The position numbers and the translations under genes are program-made. Of a DNA stretch of 64,000 nucleotides, positions 24,511 to 35,631 are shown one piece after another. The stretch's first letter is position 1; each line of letters begins with the position of its first letter. Below the pieces are notes generated by a model, which searched no databases, was not told where the DNA came from, and was given only the letters and a program-made list of their open reading frames with translations. Where the stretch lies: positions 20,617,563 to 20,681,562 of the forward strand of contig NC_071348.1 in assembly GCF_027744825.2 (NCBI RefSeq), in the 5' to 3' direction. The DNA is from Synchiropus splendidus (lineage: Eukaryota > Chordata > Actinopteri > Syngnathiformes > Callionymidae).

Positions 24511-26957
24511 AAAATGTTGATGACTTTGGAAAAACACTTCAGGCAGCTTAGATTTGATGTGCAACTACTAGAAAGACCCTTTCTGCTATAGTGTGAGGTG
24601 AAAATTTCATGTTCTAAAGGTTCCCTGCAAAGTTATGGCACAATGCGTAAAACGCGTTTTCAGCCTGAGATAAGGTCGATTCCGGAACGCCAAACATAAA
24701 TATGTTGATAACTTTCGAAAAACACTTCAGAAAGCTTAGATTTGATGTGCAACTACTAGAAAGACCCTTTCTGCTATAGTGGGAGGTTAAAATTTCATCT
24801 TCGGAAGCTTCCATGCAAAGCTATGGCACAATGCAGACAACGCGTTTTTAGCCTGAGATAAGGTCGATTCTGGAACGCCAAACATAAAAATGTTGATAAC
24901 TTTCGAAAAACACTTCAGACAGCTTAGATTTGATGTGCAACTACTAGAAAGAACCTTTCTGCTATAGTGGGAGGTCAAAATTTCATGTTCTGAAGCTTCC
25001 CTGAGAAGTTATGGCACAATGCAGAAAATGCGTTTCCGGCTTGAGATAAAGTGGGTTCCGGAACGCCAAACATAAAAATGTTGATAACTTTAGAAAAACA
25101 CTTCAGACAGCTTAGATTTGATGTGAAACTACTAGAAAGAGCCTTTCTGCTATAGTGGGAGTTGAAAATTTCATGTTCTGAAGCTTTCCTGCAAAGCTAT
25201 GGCACAATGCGTAAAACGCGTTTTCAGCCGGAGATAAGGTTGATACCGGAACACCAAACATAAGAATGTTGATGACTTTGGAAAAACACTTCAGACAGCT
25301 TAGATTTGATGTGCAACTACTAGAAAGACCCTTTATGCTATAGTGGGAGGTGAAAATTTCATGTTCTGAAGCCTCCCTGGAAAGTTATGGGACAATGCAG
25401 AAAAGGCATTTTCATCCTGAGATAAGGTCGATTCCGGAACGCCAAACATAAAAATGTTGATAACTTTCGAAAAACACTTCAGACAGCTTAGATTTGATGT
25501 GCAACTACTAGAAAGACCCTTTCCGCTATAGTGGGAGGAGAACATTTCATGTTCTGAAGCTTCCTTGAGAAGTTATGGCACAATGCAGAAAATGCGTTTT
25601 CGGCTTGAGATAAAGTGGGTTCCGGAACGCCAAACATAAAAATGTTGATAACTTTGGAAAAAAACTTCAGACAGCTTAGATTTGATGTGCAACTACTAGA
25701 AAGACCCTTTCTGCTATAGTGGGACGTGAAAATTTCATGTTCTGAAGCTTCCCTGCAAAGTTATGGGACAATGCATTAAACGATTTTTCATCCTGAGATA
25801 AGGACGATTCCGGAACGCCAAACATAAAAATGTTCATAAATTTGGAAAAACACATCAGACAGCTTGGATTTGATGTGCAACTACTAGAAAGACCGTTTCT
25901 GCTATCGTGGGACGTGAAAATTTCATGTTCTGAAGCTTCCCTGCAAAGTTATGGCACAATGCAGGAAATGCGTTTTCAGCCTGAGATAAGGTGGGTTCCG
26001 GAACGCCAAACATAAAAATGTTGATAACTTTGGAAAAACACTTCAGACAGCTTAGATTTGATGTGCAACTACTAGAAAGACCCTTTCTGCTATAGTGGGA
26101 GGTGAAAATTTCATGTTCGGAAGCTTCCCTGCAAAGTTATAGCACAACGCAGAAAACACGTTTCCAGCCTGAGATAAGTTGGCTTCCACAACGATAAACA
26201 TAAAAATGTTGATAACTTTGGAAAAACACTTCAGACAGCTTAGATTTGATGTGCAACTACTAGAAAGACCCTTTCTGCTATAGTGGGAGGTTAAAATTTC
26301 ATGTTCGGAAGCTTCCATGCAAAGTTATGGCACAATGCAGACAACGCGTTTTCAGCCTGAGATAAGGTGGATTCTGGAACGCCAAACATAAAAATGTTGA
26401 TAACTTTCGAAAAACACTTCAGACAGCTTAGATTTGATGTGCAACTACTAGAAAGAACCTTTCTGCTATAGTGGGAGGTCAAAATTTCATGTTCTGAAGC
26501 TTTCCTGCAAAGTTATGGCACAATGCGTAAAACGCGTTTTCAGCCTGAGATAAGGTTGATTCCGGAACGCCAAACATAAAAATGTTGATAACTTTGGAAA
26601 AACACTTCAGGCAGCTTAGATTTGATATGCAACTACTAGAAAGACCCTTTCTGCTATAGTGGGAGTTGAAAATTTCACGTTCTGAAGCTTCCCTGCAAAG
26701 TTAAGGAACAATGCAGAAAACGCTTTTTCAGCCGGAGATAAGGTGGGTTCCGGAACGCCAAACATAAAAATGTTGATAACTTTGGAAAAACACTTCAGAC
26801 AGCTTAGATTTGATATGCAACTAATAGAAAGAGCCTTTCTGCTACAGTGGGTGGTTAAAATTTCATGTTCTGAAGCTTCGCAGCAAAGTTATGGCACAAT
26901 GCAGAAAAGGCGTTTTCAGCCTGAGATAAGGTGGGTTCCGGAACGCCAAACATAAAA
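23834..26957 (+). repeat. Block A, right copy
   Basis: Partner of 17104-19850. It lacks the single-monomer duplication seen at 17521 and has three extra monomers between about 25.08 and 25.61 kb. A third relative of its later part (25.08-26.4 kb) is at about 60.1-61.5 kb (offset 35061). Confidence 0.82.
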
Positions 26958-27367
26958 ATGTTGATAACTTTGGAAAAACATTTCAGACAGCTTAAATTTG
27001 ATGTGCAACTACAAGAAACACCCTTTATGCTATTGTGGGAGGTTAAAATTTCATGTTCTGAAGATTCCCAGCAAAGTTATGGCACAAAGCAGAAAACGCG
27101 TTTTCAGCAAGAGAAAATGTGGGTTCCGGAACGCCAAACATAAAAATGTTGATAACTTTGGAAAAACACTTCAGACAGCTTAGATTTGATGTGCAACTAC
27201 TAGAAAGACCCTTTCTGCTATAGTGCGAAGTGAAAAATTCATGTTCTGAAGCTTCCCAGCAAAGTTATGGCACATTGCAGAAAACGCGTTTTCAGGCTGA
27301 GATAAGATGGGTTCCGGAATGCCAAACGTAAAAATGTTGATAACTTTGGAAAAACACTTCAGATAGC

Positions 27368-28451
27368 TTAGATTTCATGTGCAACTACGAGAAAGACCCT
27401 TTCTGCTATAGTGGGAGGTGAAAATTTCATGTTCTGAAGCTTCCCTGCAAAGTTATGGCACAATGTGGAAAACCCGTTTTCAGCCTGAGAAAAGGTGGGG
27501 TCCGGAACGCCAAACATAAAAATGTTGATAACTTTGGAAAAACACTTCAGACAGCTTAGATTTGATGTGCAACTACTAGAAAGTCCCTTTCTGCTATAGT
27601 GGGTGGTGAAATTTTCATTTTTGAACCTTTCCTGCAAAGTTATGGCACAATGAAGTAAACGCGTTTTCAGCCCGAGATAAGGCGGGTTCCGGAACGCCAA
27701 ACTTAAAAATGTTGATAACCTTGGAAAAACACTTCAGACAGCTTAGATTTGATGTGCAACTACTAGAAAGGCCCTTTCTGCTGCAGTGGGGGGTTAAAAT
27801 TTCATGTTCTGAAGCTTCCCAGCAAAGTTAAGGCACAATGCAGAAAACGTGTTTTCAGCCTGAGATAAGGTGGGTTCCGGAACAGCAAACATAAAAGTGT
27901 TGATAACTTTGGAAAAACACTTCAGACAGCTTAGATTTGATGTGCAACTACTAGAAAGACCCTTTCTGCTATAGTGCGAAGTGAAAAATTCATGTTCTGA
28001 AGCTTCCCAGCAAAGTTATGGCACATTGCAGAAAACGCGTTTTCAGGCTGAGATAAGATGGGTTCCGGAATGCCAAACGTAAAAATGTTGATAACTTTGG
28101 AAAAACACTTCAGATAGCTTAGATTTGATGTGCAACTACGAGAAAGACCCTTTCTGCTATAGTGGGAGGTGAAAATTTCATGTTCTGAAGCTTCCCTGCA
28201 AAGTTATGGCACAATGTGGAAAACCCGTTTTCAGCCTGAGAAAAGGTGGGGTCCGGAACGCCAAACATAAAAATGTTGATAACTTTGGAAAAACACTTCA
28301 GACAGCTTAGATTTGATGTGCAACTACTAGAAAGTCCCTTTCTGCTATAGTGGGTGGTGAAATTTTCATTTTTGAACCTTTCCTGCAAAGTTATGGCACA
28401 ATGAAGTAAACGCGTTTTCAGCCCGAGATAAGGCGGGTTCCGGAACGCCAA
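27368..28451 (+). repeat. ~751-bp tandem duplication of four monomers
   Basis: The sequence at 27368-27700 recurs at 28119-28451, an offset of 751 bp, four monomers. The two carry the same rare AGTCCC, TTTTTGAACC and GATAAGGCGGG variants. Further relatives are at 47063 and 62241. Confidence 0.83.
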
Positions 28452-29399
28452 ACTTAAAAATGTTGATAACCTTGGAAAAACACTTCAGACAGCTTAGATT
28501 TGATGTGCAACTACTAGAAAGGCCCTTTCTGCTGCAGTGGGGGGTTAAAATTTCATGTTCTGAAGCTTCCCAGCAAAGTTAAGGCACAATGCAGAAAACG
28601 TGTTTTCAGCCTGAGATAAGGTGGGTTCCGGAACAGCAAACATAAAAGTGTTGATAACTTAGGAAAAACACTTCAGACAGCTTAGATTTGATGTGCAACT
28701 ACAAGAAAGACCCTTTATGCTATTGTGGGAGGTTAAAATTTCATGTTCTGAAGATTCCCAGCAAAGTTATGACACAAAGCAGAAAACGCGTTTTCAGCCA
28801 GAGATGAGGTGGGTTCCGGAACGCCAAACATAAAAATGTTGATAACTTTGCAAAAACACTTCAGACAGCTTAGATTTGATGTGCAACTACTAGAAAGACC
28901 CTTTATGCTACTGTGGGAGGTTAAATTTTCATGTTCTGAAGCTTCCCTGCAAAGTTATGGGACAATGCAGAAAACGCGTTTTCAGACTGAGATAAGGTGG
29001 GTTTCGGAACGCCAAACATAAAAATGTTGATAACTTTGGAAAAAACATTTCAGACAGCTTAGATTTGATGTGCAACTTCTAGAAAGACCCTTTCTGCTAC
29101 AGTGGGAAGTGAAAAATTCATGTTCTGAAGCTCCCCTGCAAAATTATGGTACAATGCAGAAAACGCGTTTTCAGCCTGAGATAAGGTCTATTCCGGAACG
29201 CCAAACATAAAAGTGTTGATAACTTTGGAAAAACACTTCAGACAGCTTAGATTTGATGTGCAACTACTAGAAAGACCCTTTCTGCTATAGTGCGAAGTGG
29301 AAAATTTCATGTTCTGAAGCTTCCCAGCAAAGTTATGGCACATTGCAGAAAACGCGTTTTCAGGCTGAGATAAGGTGGGTTCCGGAATGCCAAATGTAA

Positions 29400-31100
29400 A
29401 AATGTTGATAACTTTGGAAAAACAATTCAGACAGCTTAGATTTGATGTGCAACAACAAGAAAGACCCTTTATGCTATTGTGGGAGGTTAAATTTTCATGT
29501 TCTGAAGCTTCCCTGCAAAGTTATGGGACAATGCAGAAAACGCGTTTTCAGACTGAGATAAGGTGGGTTTCGGAACGCCAAACATAAAAATGTTGATAAC
29601 TTTGGAAAAAACATTTCAGACAGCTTAGATTTGATGTGCAACTACTAGAAAGACCCTTTCTTCTATAGTGGGAGGTGAAAATTTCATGTTCTGAAGCTTC
29701 CCTGCAAAGTTATGGCACAATGCAGAAAAGGCGTATTCAGCCTGATATTAGTTGGGTTCGGGAGCGGCAAACATAAAAGTGTTGATAACTTTGGAAAAAC
29801 ACTTCAGACAGCTTAGATTTGATATGCAACTACTAGAAAGACCCTTTCTGCTATAGTGGGAAGTGAAAAATTCATGTTCTGAAGCTCCCCTGCAAAGTTA
29901 TGGTACAATGCAGAAAACGCGTTTTCAGCCTGAGATAAGGTCTATTCCGGAACGCCAAACATAAAAGTGTTGATAACTTTGGAAAAACACTTCAGACAGC
30001 TTAGATTTGATGTGCAACTACTAGAAAGACCCTTTCTGCTATAGTGCGAAGTGAAAATTTCATGTTCTGAAGCTTTCCAGCAAAGTTATGGCACATTGCA
30101 GAAAACGCGTTTTCAGGCTGAGATAAGGTGGGTTCCGGAATGCCAAACATATAAAATGTTGATAATTTTGGAAAAACACTTCAGACAGCTTAGATTTGAT
30201 TTGCAACTACTAGAAAGACCCTTTCTGCTATAGTGCGAGGTGAAAATTTCATGATCTGAAGCTTCCCAACAAAGTTATGGCACATTGCAGAAAACGCGTT
30301 TTCAGGCTGAGATAAGGTGGGTTCCGGAATGCCAAACGTAAAAATGTTGATAACTTCGGAAAAACACTTCAGATAGCTTAGATTTGATGTGCAACTACGA
30401 GAAAGACCCTTTCTGCTATAGTGGGACGTGAAAATTTCATGTTCTGAAGCTTCCCTGCAAAGTTTTGGCACAATGTGGAAAACCCGTTTTCAGCCTGAGA
30501 AAAGGTGGGGTCCGGAACGCCAAACATAAAAATGATGATAACTTTGGAAAAACACTTCAGACAGCTTATATTTGATGTGCAACTACTACAAACGACCCTT
30601 TCTGCTATAGTGGGAGGTGAAACTTTCATTTTCTGAAGCTTTCCTTCAAAGTCATGGCACAATGCAGAAAACGCGTTTTCAGCCTGAGATAAGGTGGGTT
30701 CCGGAACGCCAAAACGTAAAAATGTTGATAACTTTCAAAAAACACTTCAGACAGCTTAGATTTGATGTGCAACTACTACAAAGACCCTGTCTGTTATAGT
30801 TGGAATTGAAAATTTCACGTTCTGAAGCTTCCCTGCAAAGTTAAGGAACAATGCAGAAAACGCGTTTTCAGCCGGAGATAAGGTGGGTTCCGGAACGCCA
30901 AACATAAAAATGTTGATAACTTTGGAAAAACACTTCAGACAGCTTAGATTTGATATGCAACTACTAGAAAGAGCCTTTCTGCTACAGTGGGTGGTTAAAA
31001 TTTCATGTTCTGAAGCTTCGCAGCAAAGTTATGGCACAATGCAGAAAACGCCTTTTCAGCCTGAGATAAGATGGGTTCCGGAACGCCAAACATAAAAATG
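29400..31100 (+). repeat. Block D, left copy
   Basis: Matches about 33166-34866 at a steady offset of 3766 bp. Shared rare features include GCGTATTCAGCCTGATATTAG, AACATATAAAATG and CCAAAACGTAAAAATG. Block D also recurs at about 50.2-51.5 kb. Confidence 0.83.
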
Positions 31101-33165
31101 TTGATAACTTTGGAAAAAACATTTCAGACAGCTTAGATTTGATGTGCAACTACAAGAAAGACCCTTTATGCTATTGTGGGAGGTTAAAATTTCATGTTCT
31201 GAAGATTCCCAGCAAAGTTATGGCACAAAGCAGAAAACGCGTTTTCAGCAAGAGAAAAGGTGGGTTCCGGAACGCCAAACATAAAAATGTTGATAACTTT
31301 GGAAAAACACTTCAGATAGCTTAGATTTGATGTGCAACTACGAGAAAGACCCTTTCTGCTATAATGGGATGTGAAAATTTCATGTTCTGAAGCTTCCCTG
31401 CAAAGTTATGGCACAATGTGGAAAACCCGTTTTCAGCCTGAGAAAAGGTGGGGTCCGGAACGCCAAACATAAAAATGTTGATAACTTTGGAAAAACACTA
31501 CAGACAGCTTAGATTTGATGTGCAACTACTACAAAGACCCTGTCTGTTATAGTTGGAGTTGAAAATTTCACGTTCTGAAGCTTCCCTGCAAAGTTAAGGA
31601 ACAATGCAGAAAACGCGTTTTCAGCCGGAGATAAGGTGGGTTCCGGAACGCCAAACATAAAAATGTTGATAACTTTGGAAAAACACTTCAGACAGCTTAG
31701 ATTTGATATGCAACTACTAGAAAGAGCCTTTCTGCTACAGTGGGTGGTTAAAATTTCATGTTCTGAAGCTTCGCAGCAAAGTTGTGGCACAATGCAGAAA
31801 ACGCGTTTTCAGCCTGAGATAAGGTGGGTTCCGGAACGCCAAACATAAAAATGTTGATAACTTTGGAAAAAAACATTTCAGACAGCTTAGATTTGATGTG
31901 CAACTACAAGAAAGACCCTTTATGCTATTGTGGGAGGTTAAAATTTCATGTTCTGAAGATTCCCAGCAAAGTTATGGCACAAAGCAGAAAACGCGTTTTC
32001 AGCAAGAGAAAAGGTGGGTTCCGGAACGCCAAACATAAAAATGTTGATAACTTTGGAAAAACACTTCAGACAGCTTAGATTTGATGTGCAACTACTAGAA
32101 AGACCCTTTCTGCTATAGTGCGAAGTGAAAAATTCATGTTCTGAAGCTTCCCAGCAAAGTTATGGCACATTGCAGAAAACGCGTTTTCAGGCTGAGATAA
32201 GGTGGGTTCCGGAATGCCAAACGTAAAAATGTTGATAACTTTGGAAAAACACTTCAGATAGCTTAGATTTGATGTGCAACTACGAGAAAGACCCTTTCTG
32301 CTATAGTGGGAGGTGAAAATTTCATGTTCTGAAGCTTCCCTGCAAAGTTATGGCACAATGTAGAAAACCGGTTTTCAGCCTGAGAAAAGGTGGGGTCCAG
32401 AACGCCAAACATAAAAATGTTGATAACTTTGGAAAAACACTTCAGACTGCTTAGATTTGATGTGCAACTACTAGAAAGTCCCTTTCTGCTATAGTGGGTG
32501 GTGAAAATTTCATTTTTGAACCTTTCCTGCAAAGTTATGGCACAATGAAGTAAACACGTTTTCAGCCCGAGATAAGGTGGGTTCCGGAACGCCAAACTTA
32601 AAAATGTTGATAACCTTGGAAAAACACTTCAGACAGCTTAGATGTGATGTGCAACTACTAGAAAGGCCCTTTCTGCTGCAGTGGGGGGTTAAAATTTCAT
32701 GTTCTGAAGCTTCCCTGCAAAGTTATGGCACAATGCAGGAAACGCGTTTTCAGCCTGAGATAATGTGGGTTCCGGAACGGGAAACATAAAAGTGTTGATA
32801 ACTATGGAAAAACAATTCAGATAGCTTATATTTGATGTGCAACTACGAGAAAGACCCTTTCTGCTATAGTGGGAGGTGAAAATTTCATGTTCTGAAGCTT
32901 TCCTTCAAAGTTATGGCACAATGCAGAAAACGCGTTTTCAGCCTGAGACAAGGTGGGTTCCGGAACGCCAAACATAAAAATGTTGATAACTTTCGAAAAA
33001 CACTTCAGACAGCTTAGATTTGATGTGCAACTACTACAAAGACCCTGTCTGTTATAGTGGGAGGTGAAAATTTCGTGTTCTGAAGCTTCCCTGCAAAGTT
33101 AAGGAACAATGCAGAAAACGCGTTTTCAGCCTGAGATGGGGTGGGTTCCGGAACGCCAAACATAA

Positions 33166-34866
33166 AAATGTTGATAACTTTGGAAAAACAATTCAGACAG
33201 CTTAGATTTGATGTGCAACAACAAGAAAGACCCTTTATGCTATTGTGGGAGGTTAAATTTTCATGTTCTGAAGCTTCCCTGCAAAGTTATGGGACAATGC
33301 AGAAAACGCGTTTTCAGACTGAGATAAGGTGGGTTTCGGAACGCCAAACATAAAAATGTTGATAACTTTGGAAAAAACATTTCAGACAGCTTAGATTTGA
33401 TGTGCAACTACTAGAAAGACCCTTTCTTCTATAGTGGGAGGTGAAAATTTCATGTTCTGAAGCTTCCCTGCAAAGTTATGGCACAATGCAGAAAAGGCGT
33501 ATTCAGCCTGATATTAGTTGGGTTCGGGAGCGGCAAACATAAAAGTGTTGATAACTTTGGAAAAACACTTCAGACAGCTTAGATTTGATATGCAACTACT
33601 AGAAAGACCCTTTCTGCTATAGTGGGAAGTGAAAAATTCATGTTCTGAAGCTCCCCTGCAAAGTTATGGTACAATGCAGAAAACGCGTTTTCAGCCTGAG
33701 ATAAGGTCTATTCCGGAACGCCAAACATAAAAGTGTTGATAACTTTGGAAAAACACTTCAGACAGCTTAGATTTGATGTGCAACTACTAGAAAGACCCTT
33801 TCTGCTATAATGCGAAGTGAAAATTTCATGTTCTGAAGCTTTCCAGCAAAGTTATGGCACATTGCAGAAAACGCGTTTTCAGGCTGAGATAAGGTGGGTT
33901 CCGGAATGCCAAACATATAAAATGTTGATAATTTTGGAAAAACACTTCAGACAGCTTAGATTTGATTTGCAACTACTAGAAAGACCCTTTCTGCTATAGT
34001 GCGAGGTGAAAATGTCATGATCTGAAGCTTCCCAACAAAGTTATGGCACATTGCAGAAAACGCGTTTTCAGGCTGAGATAAGGTGGGTTCCGGAATGCCA
34101 AACGTAAAAATGTTGATAACTTCGGAAAAACACTTCAGATAGCTTAGATTTGATGTGCAACTACTAGAAAGACCCTTTCTGCTATAGTGGGACGTGAAAA
34201 TTTCATGTTCTGAAGCTTCCCTGCAAAGTTTTGGCACAATGTGGAAAACCCGTTTTCAGCCTGAGAAAAGGTGGGGTCCGGAACGCCAAACATAAAAATG
34301 ATGATAACTTTGGAAAAACACTTCAGACAGCTTATATTTGATGTGCAACTACTACAAACGACCCTTTCTGCTATAGTGGGAGGTGAAACTTTCATTTTCT
34401 GAAGCTTTCCTTCAAAGTCATGGCACAATGCAGAAAACGCGTTTTCAGCCTGAGATAAGGTGGGTTCCGGAACGCCAAAACGTAAAAATGTTGATAACTT
34501 TCAAAAAACACTTCAGACAGCTTAGATTTGATGTGCAACTACTACAAAGACCCTGTCTGTTATAGTTGGAATTGAAAATTTCACGTTCTGAAGCTTCCCT
34601 GCAAAGTTAAGGAACAATGCAGAAAACGCGTTTTCAGCCGGAGATAAGGTGGGTTCCGGAACGCCAAACATAAAAATGTTGATAACTTTGGAAAAACACT
34701 TCAGACAGCTTAGATTTGATATGCAACTACTAGAAAGAGCCTTTCTGCTACAGTGGGTGGTTAAAATTTCATGTTCTGAAGCTTCGCAGCAAAGTTATGG
34801 CACAATGCAGAAAACGCCTTTTCAGCCTGAGATAAGGTGGGTTCCGGAACGCCAAACATAAAAATG
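33166..34866 (+). repeat. Block D, right copy
   Basis: Partner of 29400-31100. The few differences include AATGTCATGATC (34012) for AATTTCATGATC. Confidence 0.82.
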
Positions 34867-35626
34867 TTGATAACTTTGAAAAAACATTTCAGACAGCTTA
34901 GATTTGATGTGCAACTACAAGAAAGACCCTTTATGCTATTGTGGGAGGTTAAAATTTCATGTTCTGAAGATTCCCAGCAAAGTTATGGCACAAAGCAGAA
35001 AACGCGTTTTCAGCAAGAGAAAAGGTGGGTTCCGGAACGCCAAACATAAAAATGTTGATAACTTTGGAAAAAACATTTCAGACAGCTTAGATTTGATGTG
35101 CAACTACGAGAAAGACCCTTTCTGCTATAGTGCGAAGTGAAAATTTCATGTTCTGATGCTTCCCTGCAAAGTTATGGCACAATGTGGAAAACCCGTTTTC
35201 AGCCTGAGAAAAGATGGGGTCCGGAACGCCAAACATAAAAATGTTGATAACTTTGGAAAAACACTTCAGAAAGCTTAGATTTGATGTGCAACTACTAGAA
35301 AGTCCCTTTCTGCTATAGTGGGAGGTGAAAATTTCATGTTCTGAAGCTTCCCTGCAAAGTTATGGCACAATGAATTAAACGCGTTTTCAGCCAGAGATAA
35401 GGTGGGTTCCGGAACGGGAAACATAAAAGTGTTGATAACTTTGGAAAAACAATTCAGATAGCTTAGATTTGATGTGCAACTACGAGAAAGACCCTTTCTG
35501 CTATAGTGGGAGGTGAAAATTTCATGTTCTGAAGCTTTCCTTCAAAGTTATGGCACAATACAGAAAACGCGTTTTCAGCCTGAGACAAGGTGGGTTCCGG
35601 AACGCCAAACATAAAAATGTTGATAA

Positions 35627-35631
35627 CTTTC
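35627..35631. other. Empty LTR target site (CTTTC) with downstream flank like LTR copies 1 and 3
   Basis: The unoccupied site, followed for about 640 bp by the monomer series seen after LTR copies 1 and 3: a CTACTACAAAGACCC monomer, then GATAGGG, then GATCACTTTGG, then a TTTCCACTATAG monomer. It is the best unoccupied relative of the filled sites in this window, with a twin at 52310. Confidence 0.78.

Noticed and set aside
27368..27700. 110-codon minus-strand frames in many monomers
   Set aside because: They span about 1.8 monomers and break wherever the monomer variant changes. The frame cannot continue because 188 is not divisible by three.
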